A stretch of DNA of 64,000 nucleotides from Microbacterium sp. oral taxon 186 str. F0373. GTDB lineage: Bacteria > Actinomycetota > Actinomycetes > Actinomycetales > Microbacteriaceae. A program made the position numbers and the translations under genes. Positions 31,958 to 43,107 of this stretch are shown one piece after another. The first letter of the stretch is position 1. Every line of letters begins with the position of its first letter. Location: assembly GCF_000411455.1 (NCBI RefSeq), contig NZ_KE150457.1:1142023-1206022 (forward strand), written 5' to 3'. A model generated the notes under the pieces. It was given only the letters and a program-made list of their open reading frames with translations, was not told the DNA's origin and did no database searches.

Positions 31958-33607
31958 ATGAGCGATCCCGTCGACCTGGTCGTCCGCAACGCGCGCGTGC
32001 ACACCTTCGACGACACCGAGACCGTCGCGCAGGGCTTCGCCGTGCGCGACGGCCGTATCGTCGCCGTCGGCACAGACGAAGAGCTCTCCGCCCTGATCGG
32101 GCCCGCGACGCTCGTCGAAGACCTCGGCGGTGCCGTCGTGATCCCGGGCCTCGTCGACGCCCACAACCACCACTCGACGGCGGGGCGGGCGGAGCTGTTC
32201 GAGTGCTCGTTCCCCGACACCGCCGGCGTCGATGAGATCGTCGCGACGATTGCGGCGTGGGCGCAGCAGCATCCGGACGACGAGTGGATCGTCGGCGGAT
32301 CGTGGGGATCGGGCCTGTTCTCCGCGCTCGCCGACCCGTCCGCGCTCGCGGCGCTGGACGCGGCCAGCGCCGGCAAGAAGGTGCTGCTGTCCGACGACTC
32401 GCTGCACAACCGCTGGGCCAACACGGCGGCCATGGCGGCGGCGGGACTCACGGCCGACTCGCCCGATCCGCGCGGAGGTCAGATCCTCCGCGACGCGTCG
32501 GGAGCTCTGACCGGCGTCCTGATCGAGGCCGCTGGAGCACTCGTGGAGGCGGCACGCGCCGAGTCCGCTCCCGCGGGCGCGGACTTCTGGGCGCGCTGCT
32601 CGCGGCGCGGCGTCGAGATCATGAACGAGCGCGGCATCACGGCGTTCATGGACGCCTCGGCATCCGAGGACCTCATGGCAGGCCTTGCACTTCTCGACGA
32701 GCGCGGGGAGCTGTCCGCGTGGGCTGTGTCGGCGATGCTCGTCAACGACTTCATCTTCGGCACCACGGTGCTGGGGACCGACCTCTTCGCTATGCGCGAG
32801 CAGTTCCGTACGGCGCACCACCTGCCGGACTTCGCGAAGATCTTCCTGGACGGTGTGCCGCCCGCCTACACGGCCGCCTTCCTCCAGCCCTACCGTGACG
32901 GCGGGCCGCACGGCGCGTGCTTCCACGGCACGACGACGATGCCTCCGGAAGAACTGCTCGGATGGCTGCGGACCGCGGGGGGCCAGGGCATCGGCGTCAA
33001 GGTCCACTGCACGGGCGACGCCTCGGTGCGGTATGTCCTCGACGCCGTCGAGCAGGTGCGCGCGGAGGGCATCGATGCCGTCTTCCACATCGCGCACGGC
33101 CAGTTCGTCTCTCCCGAGGACGTTCCGCGACTGGCCGCGCTGGGCGTGGTCGCCGAGATCTCCCCCGCCCTCTGGTCGCCGAGCGTCATCATGGATGCGC
33201 TCGACTCGGTGCTCGAGCCGGACGTGATGGCGCGCATCCATCCCAACCGTGACCTCCTGGATGCCGGGACCACCGTGGCGTGCGGTTCGGACTGGCCCGT
33301 CTCTCCCGACCCCAACCCGTGGGCCGCCATCAGCAGCCTCGTCACGCGCGCCGATCCGTACGGCCTCGTGCCGGGAACGGTGGCGGCCGATCAGGCGATC
33401 ACCGTGCGCGAAGCGCTCTACGCCTATACGCGTGGTGGGGCGAGCGCCCTCGGTCTCGCCGATCGCATCGGCTCGATCGAGGCCGGGAAGTCCGCCGACT
33501 TCGTCGTCATCGACCGCGATCCGTTCGCGGTCGCGCCGGCCGAGCTTGCCACCACCGTCACGCTGGGCACCTGGTTCGCCGGGGCGCTCGTGTACGCACC
33601 CGCCTGA
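31958..33607 (+). CDS. Amidohydrolase, YtcJ-like (Amidohydro_3)
   Basis: 549-aa metal-dependent hydrolase of the YtcJ family, acting on amides, imides or N-acyl amines. Metal ligands are visible in order: GLVDAHNHH (HxH, near residue 65), VKVHCTGDAS (His, near 350), FHIAHGQFV (His) and VACGSDWPVSPDPN (Asp). The N-terminal part has the usual beta domain (VRNARVHTFDDTETVA). It lies ahead of an ABC importer and two oxidoreductase genes, so it probably acts first on an imported amide. The ATG at 31958 fits the ribosome site and the promoter. Confidence 0.85.
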   Translation: MSDPVDLVVRNARVHTFDDTETVAQGFAVRDGRIVAVGTDEELSALIGPATLVEDLGGAVVIPGLVDAHNHHSTAGRAELFECSFPDTAGVDEIVATIAAWAQQHPDDEWIVGGSWGSGLFSALADPSALAALDAASAGKKVLLSDDSLHNRWANTAAMAAAGLTADSPDPRGGQILRDASGALTGVLIEAAGALVEAARAESAPAGADFWARCSRRGVEIMNERGITAFMDASASEDLMAGLALLDERGELSAWAVSAMLVNDFIFGTTVLGTDLFAMREQFRTAHHLPDFAKIFLDGVPPAYTAAFLQPYRDGGPHGACFHGTTTMPPEELLGWLRTAGGQGIGVKVHCTGDASVRYVLDAVEQVRAEGIDAVFHIAHGQFVSPEDVPRLAALGVVAEISPALWSPSVIMDALDSVLEPDVMARIHPNRDLLDAGTTVACGSDWPVSPDPNPWAAISSLVTRADPYGLVPGTVAADQAITVREALYAYTRGGASALGLADRIGSIEAGKSADFVVIDRDPFAVAPAELATTVTLGTWFAGALVYAPA

Positions 33608-33643
33608 CCCGAGGCATCCGCCCCGCTCGCACGGGCTCTTCAC

Positions 33644-33694
33644 CCGCACCACAGCGTCATCCGCACCACAGCACCATCCGCTCCACGGCACCAC
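33644..33694 (+). repeat. Three 17-bp tandem repeats
   Basis: Units CCGCACCACAGCGTCAT, CCGCACCACAGCACCAT and CCGCTCCACGGCACCAC follow one another without gaps (33644-33660, 33661-33677, 33678-33694). They lie in the gap between the amidohydrolase gene and the broken binding-protein gene. No open frame of interest crosses them. Confidence 0.6.
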
Positions 33695-33750
33695 CGGTGT
33701 TCGGCGTGCCCGCCGATCGCCGCCCTCATCGATCCTGGAAAGGAAAACGC

Positions 33751-34637
33751 ATGCGCACCTCCACCCGTCGCGGCGTCCTCGCCCTCGCCGCCCTCACCAC
33801 GGCGACTCTCGCACTCACCGCCTGTGGCACGACCACCGAACCGGCCGCCACCGGCGCCACCACGAGCTCACGAACGACAACATGGACCTGTCCGCCCAGG
33901 TGAGCAACCTGAACACCTGGCTGACCAAGAAGCCGGGAGCGGTGGTCAGCTTCCCGATGGATCCGGCCGCCATCGAGAGCATCGCCGCCGGCTTTCGCAG
34001 TCAGGGGTCGATCTGGGTGACGTACGGCGGCGACCTCCAGAACCAGGACGCGTCGCTGCAGTTCAGCTTCTACGACTCGGGCTATGCGCTGGGCAAGAAC
34101 GCCGGTGAGTGGGCCAACGCCCACCTGGCCGGCAAGGGCAAGGTGCTGCTGCTCATCGACGACACCATTCAGCTCGGTCGTGAGCGGTCCCGGGGCATCG
34201 TCGACGGTCTGACCGCGACCGCGCCCGGCGTGCAGGTGGTCGCCAAACAGCAGGGCATCACTCCCGAACAGGGGATGTCGGTGACCAACTCGGTCCTGTC
34301 GCAGAACCCCGATGTCAACATCGTGCTCGCTGCGGCCGGAGACGCGGCTCAGGGGGCCTACCAGTCGCTGATCACAGCGGGCCGTGCGGCGAACGATGCG
34401 TCGACCTACGTCGGCGGCCTCGACGGCAACCTCTCGCTGCTGCAGGCGATGAAGCGCGGCGAGTTCGTCCGCGCGCTGACCACGATCGACCCGGTCAAGA
34501 TCGGCAACGCCGTCATCGACGTCCCGCTCGACAAGGCCGCGGGCACCCTGCCCGACGGCGTCTTCAACGTCGACGTCGCCCTCGTCACCGCCGACTACCC
34601 CGGCCTGGACGCCCTCATCACCGCCTTCGGCGGCTGA
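33751..34637 (+). pseudogene. Broken sugar-type ABC transporter substrate-binding protein
   Basis: Periplasmic binding protein of the ribose (RbsB, Peripla_BP_4) type in two frames. ATG 33751, after a GAAAGGAAAA ribosome site, opens a lipoprotein signal with lipobox LTACGT but ends at TGA 33901. The mature part is in another frame, from about 33862 (HELTNDNMDLSAQVSNLN) to TAG-free end at 34637. Relative to RbsB, about 30 codons covering beta-strand 1 and helix 1 are missing, and the frame is not restored. ATG 33882 could start a 251-aa product without export signal. Everything downstream is intact, so the lesion looks recent or is an assembly error. Confidence 0.75.
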
Positions 34638-34656
34638 ACCGGAAGCGGAGCACGCG

Positions 34657-36156
34657 ATGACCGTCACGATCACCGGCCTCACCAAGCGCTACGGCGCGAC
34701 GCTCGCCCTTGACGACGTCGACCTCGAGATCGCGTCCGGGAGCGTTCACGCGCTCCTCGGGCACAACGGCGCCGGCAAGTCGACCCTCATCGGCTGCCTC
34801 GGCGGCGGCACCACGCCATCGGGCGGTGAGATCGATATCGACGGCGTGAGTGTGGGTGCACTGACCCCGCGCACCTCGATCGACAACGGGATCGCGGTCA
34901 TCTATCAGCACCTGTCCTTGGTCGAGGGGCTCACGGTGGCCGACAACCTGTTCCTCGGGCAGGAGCTCACCCGAGGCGGTATCGTCCTCGACCGCAGCGA
35001 GCAGAACCGCCTCGCACGGCTCTCGCTCGAGCGGGTCGGCGCGGCCTGCCAGCCGCACGACCTCGTCGGGGAGTTGTCCATCGGGCAGCGTCAGCTAGTC
35101 GAGATCGCCAAAGCGCTCCAGCGCGACGCTCGGCTCCTCGTCCTCGACGAGCCGAGCGCCGCGCTCTCGCCCGTGGAGGCGGCCAACCTCGCCGCGCTCG
35201 TCGAATCACTGGCCGCGCAGGGCATCGCGATCCTGTACGTGACACACCTGCTGGAAGAGGTCATGCGTCTCGCGGACCGGGTCACCGTGCTCCGCGGAGG
35301 TCGGGTGGTCTGGACGGCGTCCGATCGCACGTTCACCAAGCCTCAGCTCGTCGCGGCGATCAGCGACGGTCACGCCGGCGAGCATCCGGCCCCCTCGCCG
35401 ATCGACGAGGATGCCGCCGCGGTGCTCACCGTGCGGGAGTTCCGCGGTCCGGGACTCGGGCCGATCGATCTCGCGGTGCGCCCGGGCGAGATCGTCGCGC
35501 TCTACGGCCTCGTCGGATCGAGCCGCACGAGATTGCTGGAGATGCTGTTCGGCGCGCGTAGGCACGACTCGGGGGAGGTGCTCGTCGACAGCCGGCCGGC
35601 CAGGCTCTCCTCCCCCGAGACGGCGCTGTCCTCGCGCATCGCGCTCGTTCCCGGGGATCGGACGACGCAGGGCCTGTTCGGCACACTGCCGGCGATGGAC
35701 AACCTCGTCGTACGGGCGATGCAGACACTGTCTCGCGGCGGCGTGCGGCGGCGAGGCCGCGAGGCGGACGTGTTCGCGCGCGCCGCCGCCGATCTCTCCC
35801 TGCGCCCGGCGACGCCGCGTCTCGCCGCCGCCCGGTTCTCCGGCGGCAACCAGCAGAAGCTCCTGTTCGGTCGGTGGGTCAACCCGACCAGCGACGTGCG
35901 CGTGCTCCTGCTCGACGACCCGACTCAAGGGGTCGACGTCGGCGCACGGTCCGAGATCTACGAGGTCATCCGCTCCTTCGCCGCCGACAACGGCGCGGCC
36001 GTCGTCTTCGCGACGAACGAGCCCGAAGAGGTCATCGCCCTCGCCCACCGCGTCCTCGTCATGCACAAGGGCCGACCGATCGATGAGATCGACGCCCGCG
36101 TCAGCAGCGAGGAGCACCTCCTCGCCCTCATCCATTCCCAGAGCTCCGCGGCCTGA
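34657..36156 (+). CDS. Sugar-type ABC transporter ATP-binding protein (two NBDs)
   Basis: 499-aa ATPase with two fused nucleotide-binding domains, RbsA/MglA type. The first has Walker A GHNGAGKST near residue 34, signature LSIGQRQLVEIAKAL and Walker B LLVLDEPSAAL. The second (from about 250) has the degenerate P-loop GLVGSSRTRLLEMLFG usual for this class, signature FSGGNQQKLLFGRW and LLLDDPTQGVD. It would power uptake with the permease encoded 46 bp downstream. The family also carries non-sugar substrates, in line with its placement here. Confidence 0.9.
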   Translation: MTVTITGLTKRYGATLALDDVDLEIASGSVHALLGHNGAGKSTLIGCLGGGTTPSGGEIDIDGVSVGALTPRTSIDNGIAVIYQHLSLVEGLTVADNLFLGQELTRGGIVLDRSEQNRLARLSLERVGAACQPHDLVGELSIGQRQLVEIAKALQRDARLLVLDEPSAALSPVEAANLAALVESLAAQGIAILYVTHLLEEVMRLADRVTVLRGGRVVWTASDRTFTKPQLVAAISDGHAGEHPAPSPIDEDAAAVLTVREFRGPGLGPIDLAVRPGEIVALYGLVGSSRTRLLEMLFGARRHDSGEVLVDSRPARLSSPETALSSRIALVPGDRTTQGLFGTLPAMDNLVVRAMQTLSRGGVRRRGREADVFARAAADLSLRPATPRLAAARFSGGNQQKLLFGRWVNPTSDVRVLLLDDPTQGVDVGARSEIYEVIRSFAADNGAAVVFATNEPEEVIALAHRVLVMHKGRPIDEIDARVSSEEHLLALIHSQSSAA

Positions 36157-36202
36157 GCGCCGTCGCCGCGGTCACCACCGTCACACAGAAAGCCCGCTCC
36201 TC

Positions 36203-37219
36203 ATGGAACCCACCCTGCGTCACCGTCTGGCGAACGCGCTCGTCGCCAACCCCCTGTTCGTCCTCCTCGTCGTCATGATCGTCGCCGTTGCGATCGCCAC
36301 CGGAGGGACCCTGCTGAACTGGGTGAACCTCCGCGGCATCCTTCTCGACGGAGCCATCGTGGCGATCGTCGCGATTCCCGGGGCGATGCTCATCATCGCC
36401 GGCTATATCGACCTCTCGGTGGGCTCCACGCTCGCCCTCGGCGGCATCGTCGCCGGGTCGATCATGGCCGGAGGGCACGGATCGCCTGCCCTCGCAGTGC
36501 TCGCTGCCGTCGGTGTGGGACTCGCGGTGGGGCTGATCAACGCGATCGCCAGTCCTCTGTTTGGGCTGTCCGCCTTCATCACCACGCTCGGCACGCTGAC
36601 AGCGGTGCGCGGTGTCGCGCAGCTGGTCAATCCCCTCGGAGCCAACAACTTCGGTGGGGGCTTCGGCCTGCTCGGCGTCGGCACGTTCCTGGCGGTGCCG
36701 ATCGCCGTCTGGATCGCCGCGGCGGGCCTCGTCATCGGCGCCCTCTTCCTTGTGTTCACCCCGGCCGGGCGGCACGTCTACGCGATCGGGGTCAACCCCC
36801 GTGCGGCCCACCTGTCCGGCGTGAATGTGAAACGGATGCCGTTCATCCTGTACCTGGTCTCGGGCGCCGCCGCCGGGCTCGCCGGGGCCATCACCGTCGC
36901 GCGGCTCAACTCCGCCCCGGCCGGCCAACTCGGCCTCGGCTTCGAGCTCACCGTGCTGACCGCGATCCTCCTCGGGGGCGTCGCCCTCACCGGCGGGGAG
37001 GGCAGCATGTTCGGCGTCCTCGTCGGAGTGCTGTTCCTCGGCATCCTCAACAACAGCCTCGTCCAGCTCGGCGTCACGAGCTTCTGGCAGAACGTTGCGA
37101 GCGGGGTGGCCCTGGTCGCCGCGATCGCGATCGGCGCCGGCACGCACCGTCTGCGATTGAGGCTCCAGGCGCGCGAAGCCCAGCGCATCGCGCGCGAGAC
37201 CCCCGCCACCTCCACCTGA
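36203..37219 (+). CDS. Sugar-type ABC transporter permease (RbsC-like)
   Basis: 338-aa membrane subunit of the BPD_transp_2 family. Typical landmarks are IVAIPGAMLIIAGYIDLSVGSTLALGG near residue 53, the FITTLGTLTAVRG segment, FTPAGRHVYAIGVNPRAAHLSGVNV and LLGGVALTGGEGS. Only one permease gene is present, so it should act as a homodimer. ATG at 36203 is followed directly by the first helix. It is followed 26 bp later by the cyclodeaminase-family gene. Confidence 0.9.
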   Translation: MEPTLRHRLANALVANPLFVLLVVMIVAVAIATGGTLLNWVNLRGILLDGAIVAIVAIPGAMLIIAGYIDLSVGSTLALGGIVAGSIMAGGHGSPALAVLAAVGVGLAVGLINAIASPLFGLSAFITTLGTLTAVRGVAQLVNPLGANNFGGGFGLLGVGTFLAVPIAVWIAAAGLVIGALFLVFTPAGRHVYAIGVNPRAAHLSGVNVKRMPFILYLVSGAAAGLAGAITVARLNSAPAGQLGLGFELTVLTAILLGGVALTGGEGSMFGVLVGVLFLGILNNSLVQLGVTSFWQNVASGVALVAAIAIGAGTHRLRLRLQAREAQRIARETPATST

Positions 37220-37245
37220 CCCCTGACACACCCCGGAGAACCACA

Positions 37246-38382
37246 ATGAGCACGTCACCTCGTATCGACTTCCTCTACCTGTCCGAGCCCGACATGATCC
37301 GCGCGGGGGTCACCGACATGGCCGCCTGCGTCGACACGATGGAGGAGATGCTGACGCTCCTGCACGCCGGCGACTACCGCATGGCGGGCGCCAACAACGA
37401 CTCGCACGGGGCGATGATCGTCTTCCCGGAGGACTCGCCGTTCCCCGCGATGCCGAAGCCCACGGCCGACCGCCGCTTCATGGCGATGCCCGCCTACCTG
37501 GGCGGCTCGTTCGGCACGAGTGGCTGCAAATGGTACGGGTCGAACATCGCGAACCGCGAGAAGGGCCTTCCCCGCTCCATCCTCATGTTCACACTGAACG
37601 ACACCGACACCGGAGCGCCGCTGGCGTTCATGTCGGCGAACCTCCTGTCGGCCTACCGCACCGGCGCGATCCCGGGCGTGGGCGCCCGTCACCTCGCGCG
37701 GGCAGACGTCGACGTCGTCGGCATCCTCGGCCCCGGGGTCATGGCACGCACGTCGCTCGCGGCGTTCCTCGCCGTCCGCCCCGGCATCCGCACCGTCAAG
37801 GTGAAGGGCCGCTCGACCCGCAGCCTCGAGGCCTTCCGAGCCTGGGCCGCGGACGAGTACCCGCAGGTCGACGTCGTCGCCGTCGACACGATCGAAGACG
37901 TCGTGCGCGGAAGCGACATCGTCACCTTCTGCACCTCGGGTGAGACCGGCGACCCGTCGACCTACCCCCTCGTCAAGCGCGAGTGGGTCAAGCCGGGGGC
38001 GTTCCTCAGCATGCCCGCGAGCGCCGACATCGACGAGGCGATGGAGGCGGCCGACGTGCGCAAGGTCGCCGACAACATCGGCCTCTACGAAGCGTGGGCC
38101 GACGAGCTCCCCGCCCCCGCGCACCACCACGTCCCGGTGATCGGGTGCAAGTTCATGGACCTCATCGCCGAGGGGCGGATGGATGCCGCAGCCCTCGAGG
38201 ACCTCGGCGCGATCGCCGCGGGGGCAGCCCCCGGGCGACGCGACGACGAGGAGATCGCGATCCTCTCGGTCGGCGGGATGCCGGTGGAGGACGTCGCGTG
38301 GGGCACCGTCCTCTACCGGCGTGCGGTCGAGCGGGGCATCGGCGTCAGCCTGAACCTGTGGCAGACGCCGGCGCTGGCCTGA
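37246..38382 (+). CDS. Ornithine cyclodeaminase/mu-crystallin family protein
   Basis: 378-aa NAD(P)-dependent enzyme of the ornithine cyclodeaminase/mu-crystallin family. The Rossmann motif is VGILGPGVMARTSLAAFL near residues 162-179, preceded by the family segment FTLNDTDTGAPLAFMSANLLSAYRTGA that binds substrate near the nicotinamide. Some members are labelled tyramine oxidase subunit B in databases, which fits the flavoprotein oxidase gene next to it, but I cannot confirm this. Start ATG follows a CCCCGGAGAA ribosome site. It probably reduces an imine or deaminates an amino acid. Confidence 0.8.
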   Translation: MSTSPRIDFLYLSEPDMIRAGVTDMAACVDTMEEMLTLLHAGDYRMAGANNDSHGAMIVFPEDSPFPAMPKPTADRRFMAMPAYLGGSFGTSGCKWYGSNIANREKGLPRSILMFTLNDTDTGAPLAFMSANLLSAYRTGAIPGVGARHLARADVDVVGILGPGVMARTSLAAFLAVRPGIRTVKVKGRSTRSLEAFRAWAADEYPQVDVVAVDTIEDVVRGSDIVTFCTSGETGDPSTYPLVKREWVKPGAFLSMPASADIDEAMEAADVRKVADNIGLYEAWADELPAPAHHHVPVIGCKFMDLIAEGRMDAAALEDLGAIAAGAAPGRRDDEEIAILSVGGMPVEDVAWGTVLYRRAVERGIGVSLNLWQTPALA

Positions 38383-38436
38383 GCCGCATCGCCGGAGAAG
38401 ACCTGGACGAACAGAACACAGGAAAGAGGATCGGAA

Positions 38437-39597
38437 ATGTCGCAGACCAGAGTGGATGTGGCCGTCGTCGGGCTCGGGAGCATCGGCGCGATGGCGCTGT
38501 GGCGGACGGCGCTCGCGCTGTCCGGAACCGGCAAGACCGTCTTGGGCATCGAGCAGTACGGGCCCCTGCACGCCGCCGGTTCGTACACGGGGGAATCACG
38601 GCTGTTCCGCGTCGCCGCGAAGGAGGGGCGCTTCTTCACCCCCGCGCTGCTGCGTTCGCGGGAACTGTGGCATCAGCTCGAGTCCGAGAGCGGGCGAACG
38701 CTGCTTCTGGAGGCGGGTGCGCTGAGCCTCGCACCCGGCGACCATCCCGACATCGCGGCGACGCTGCGGGCGATCGACGAGTTCGATCTGCAGGCCGAGG
38801 TCCTCGACGCCGACGGGCTCCGTCGCCGCTACCCGCAGTTCGCGATCGAGAGCGATGACGTCGGCATCCTCGACCCGCTCGGCGGCGGTTCGCGGCCGGA
38901 GGCATCGGTGCTCTCCGGCATCGAGGCTGCGGAGCGCCTCGGTGCACAGGTGTGGACCGGTGTGGAGGTCCTGGATGTCGTCTCCACCGGCGACGGCGTG
39001 CGGATCTTGACGGCGCGGGGCGAGGTGATCGCCGACCGGGTGATCGTCACGACCGGTTCCTGGACGACGCGACTCGTCCCCGAGCTCGCCGATCTGGTGA
39101 CCGTGGCATCCTTCGGGCTGACGTGGCTGATGCCGCGCCACATCGAGTGGTTCACGCCCGATCGCTTCCCCGGCTTCATGCGCGACCTCGGCGACGTGCA
39201 CGCCTTCGGAGTCCCCACGCTCGACGGCTTCAGCATCAAGATCTGCCCGCACGTCATCCTTCCCGAGGTGGGCGACTACGCCGACCGATTCACGGAGCTC
39301 ACGCCCGACCAGTTGTGGTGGATCGGGGAGCAGGCCCAGCGGATGATCCCCGATCTCGTGCCCGACCCGGTGCGCTGGTCTGTGCATCCCGATTCCCAGA
39401 CCGCTGCGCGGCTTCCGATCATCGACACCGTCGCCGACGGAGCCATCGTGATCGCCACCGGGCTGAGCGGCAACGGCTTCAAGTTCTCACCGGTGTGGGG
39501 AGAGGCACTCGCCCAGCTCGCGATCGAGGGCCGGAGCGACTGGCAGAACCCGTTGTTCACGATCGCCGCGCATCGCCAGCACGACGCGGCGGGATGA
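38437..39597 (+). CDS. FAD-dependent amine oxidase, N-methyltryptophan/sarcosine oxidase-like
   Basis: 386-aa flavoprotein of the DAO family (MSOX/MTOX group) that would oxidise a secondary amine and make H2O2. The FAD motif is VAVVGLGSIGAMALWR at the N-terminus, with AAGSYTGESRLFR in place of the usual SSHGxSR block and GLSGNGFKFSPVWGE late in the chain. The Cys that covalently holds FAD in MSOX/MTOX (within CxYTxTPD) appears to be absent: the corresponding segment is VRWSVHPDS. FAD binding is therefore probably non-covalent. It closes the island. Confidence 0.85.
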   Translation: MSQTRVDVAVVGLGSIGAMALWRTALALSGTGKTVLGIEQYGPLHAAGSYTGESRLFRVAAKEGRFFTPALLRSRELWHQLESESGRTLLLEAGALSLAPGDHPDIAATLRAIDEFDLQAEVLDADGLRRRYPQFAIESDDVGILDPLGGGSRPEASVLSGIEAAERLGAQVWTGVEVLDVVSTGDGVRILTARGEVIADRVIVTTGSWTTRLVPELADLVTVASFGLTWLMPRHIEWFTPDRFPGFMRDLGDVHAFGVPTLDGFSIKICPHVILPEVGDYADRFTELTPDQLWWIGEQAQRMIPDLVPDPVRWSVHPDSQTAARLPIIDTVADGAIVIATGLSGNGFKFSPVWGEALAQLAIEGRSDWQNPLFTIAAHRQHDAAG

Positions 39598-39598
39598 C

Positions 39599-40990
39599 TC
39601 AGCGGATCTCGACCTGGGCGGTCTTCACGGGCAGCATCAGCAGCAGACCGGCCAGGAGGATGATGACGATCCCGAGGATGCCGAGGCGCGTGTCGCCGCT
39701 GAGGGAGACGAACAGGGCGAACAGGCCTGGGGCCAGGAACGACACGGCGCGACCGGTCGTGGCGTAGAGCCCGAAGATCTCGCCCTCGCGACCCTCCGGG
39801 GTGACGCGGGCGAGGAACGAACGGGATGCCGACTGCACCGGCCCCACGAACATGGACAGCACGAGCCCGACGATCCAGAACCCGAGCTGCGCGGTGCCGA
39901 GGAACAGCACCGCGGTGCCCGCGACGACGAGTCCGACGAGCGAGACCAGGATGACGTTCTTCGGTCCGAAGCGGTCGTCCAGGCGACCGGCGAAGATCGT
40001 CGAGATTCCCGCGACGACGTTCGCGGCGACGGCGAAGTAGAGCACCTGCGCCGAGCTGAAGCCGAACACCTGCGCGGCGATGATCGCGCCGAACGTGAAC
40101 ACGCCCGTGAGGCCGTCGCGGAACACGGCGCTGGACAGCAGGAACAGCAGCACTTGGCGGTTGCCCTGCCAGAGACCGCGGAGGGTGCCCCAGAGCAGCG
40201 CGTACGAGCGGAAGAAGCCGACTCTCACGCGCCGATCGGATGCCGGGATCTCCGGCACCCGCACGAGGACGGGGATCGCGAAGGCCCCGAACCACACCGC
40301 TGAGGCGAGCACCGCGAGGCGGATGTGCAGTCCGCCGTCGGTCGTGATGCCGAGGGGCCCGGGGCTGGAGGTGAGCCCGATGAAGCCTACGAGCAGGATC
40401 AGCAGCAGCACGATGCCGCCCACGTAGCCCATGCCCCACCCGAAGCCGGAGACGCGTCCCATCGTCTGGCGCGTGGAGACCTGGACGAGCATCGCGTTGT
40501 AGTTGACGCCCGCGAACTCGAAGAAGACGTTGCCCACCGCCAGCAGCATCGCCCCGACGACGAGGTAGCCGGGCGTGCCCTCCACGAAGAACATCGCGGC
40601 CATCGCGAGCACGACGATGCCCGTGTTGATGCCGAGCCAGAGCTTGCGCCGGCCCGAGCCGTCGGAGCGCTGCCCGAGCACGGGGGCGAGCAGGGCGACG
40701 AGGATGCCGGCGATCATCAGCGCGACCCCGATCAGCGATGCGTTGTCGGCCTTCGCCGCGACGAGCGCCGGGTTCTTGTCGTCGCCGCCGGCCGCGGCCA
40801 CGATCGCCGGGTCGATGAAGTAGCTGCTGGACAGATACGTGCTGAACACGAAGGTCGTCACGACCGCGTTGAACGCGGCGGAACCCCAGTCCCAGAGCGC
40901 CCACGCGAGAACGCCCCGCCGGTCTGCGGCGGTGGCTCGGGCGCCGGTGGCGGCGAGGGAGTCGGGAGCGGGCAGGTCGGGCAGTGACAT
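39599..40990 (-). CDS. MFS transporter, UMF1/Atg22-like
   Basis: 463-aa permease with twelve predicted helices. The opening RGVLAWALWDWGSAAFNAVVTTFVFSTYLSSSYF is diagnostic of the Atg22/UMF1 family, as is the small insert between helices 1 and 2. Yeast Atg22 exports amino acids from the vacuole; the bacterial substrate is not known. ATG at 40990 is chosen over GTG 40999 because TAACGT lies 7 nt upstream. It converges with the oxidase gene (1 bp apart). Confidence 0.85.
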   Translation of the reverse strand: MSLPDLPAPDSLAATGARATAADRRGVLAWALWDWGSAAFNAVVTTFVFSTYLSSSYFIDPAIVAAAGGDDKNPALVAAKADNASLIGVALMIAGILVALLAPVLGQRSDGSGRRKLWLGINTGIVVLAMAAMFFVEGTPGYLVVGAMLLAVGNVFFEFAGVNYNAMLVQVSTRQTMGRVSGFGWGMGYVGGIVLLLILLVGFIGLTSSPGPLGITTDGGLHIRLAVLASAVWFGAFAIPVLVRVPEIPASDRRVRVGFFRSYALLWGTLRGLWQGNRQVLLFLLSSAVFRDGLTGVFTFGAIIAAQVFGFSSAQVLYFAVAANVVAGISTIFAGRLDDRFGPKNVILVSLVGLVVAGTAVLFLGTAQLGFWIVGLVLSMFVGPVQSASRSFLARVTPEGREGEIFGLYATTGRAVSFLAPGLFALFVSLSGDTRLGILGIVIILLAGLLLMLPVKTAQVEIR

Positions 40991-40997
40991 GTTCGTC

Positions 40998-41003
40998 ACG
41001 TTA
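40998..41003 (-). promoter_or_regulatory. -10 box of a leaderless promoter for the Atg22-like gene
   Basis: On the minus strand TAACGT ends 7 nt before the ATG at 40990. Confidence 0.45.
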
Positions 41004-41075
41004 TGTCCCTTCGGTGAACACCGGGTGGCGCGTCGTCGCGCGTGCAGGTCACGTTACTCCCGGCATCCGGTCGAA

Positions 41076-41100
41076 AAGTTGAGCCGATTCATATCAACTT
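41076..41100. promoter_or_regulatory. Upstream HspR-like inverted repeat of the dnaK promoter
   Basis: AAGTTGA (41076-41082) and TCAACTT (41094-41100) form perfect arms with an 11-nt spacer. The left arm extends into AAGTTGAGCCG, which recurs exactly at 41145-41155. It lies immediately upstream of the dnaK -35 box. Confidence 0.55.
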
Positions 41101-41104
41101 GCGT

Positions 41105-41133
41105 TTGACAGTCGGGGATGCCGCGACTATCGT
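41105..41133 (+). promoter_or_regulatory. dnaK promoter, sigma-70 type
   Basis: TTGACA at 41105-41110 and TATCGT at 41128-41133 with the ideal 17-nt spacer. This is the best conventional promoter in the window. It gives a leader of about 70 nt with a GAAAGGGAA ribosome site. Confidence 0.8.
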
Positions 41134-41146
41134 GGAACACATCGAA

Positions 41147-43095
<1,949 letters not shown>

Positions 43096-43107
43096 GAGAA
43101 TCGAACC

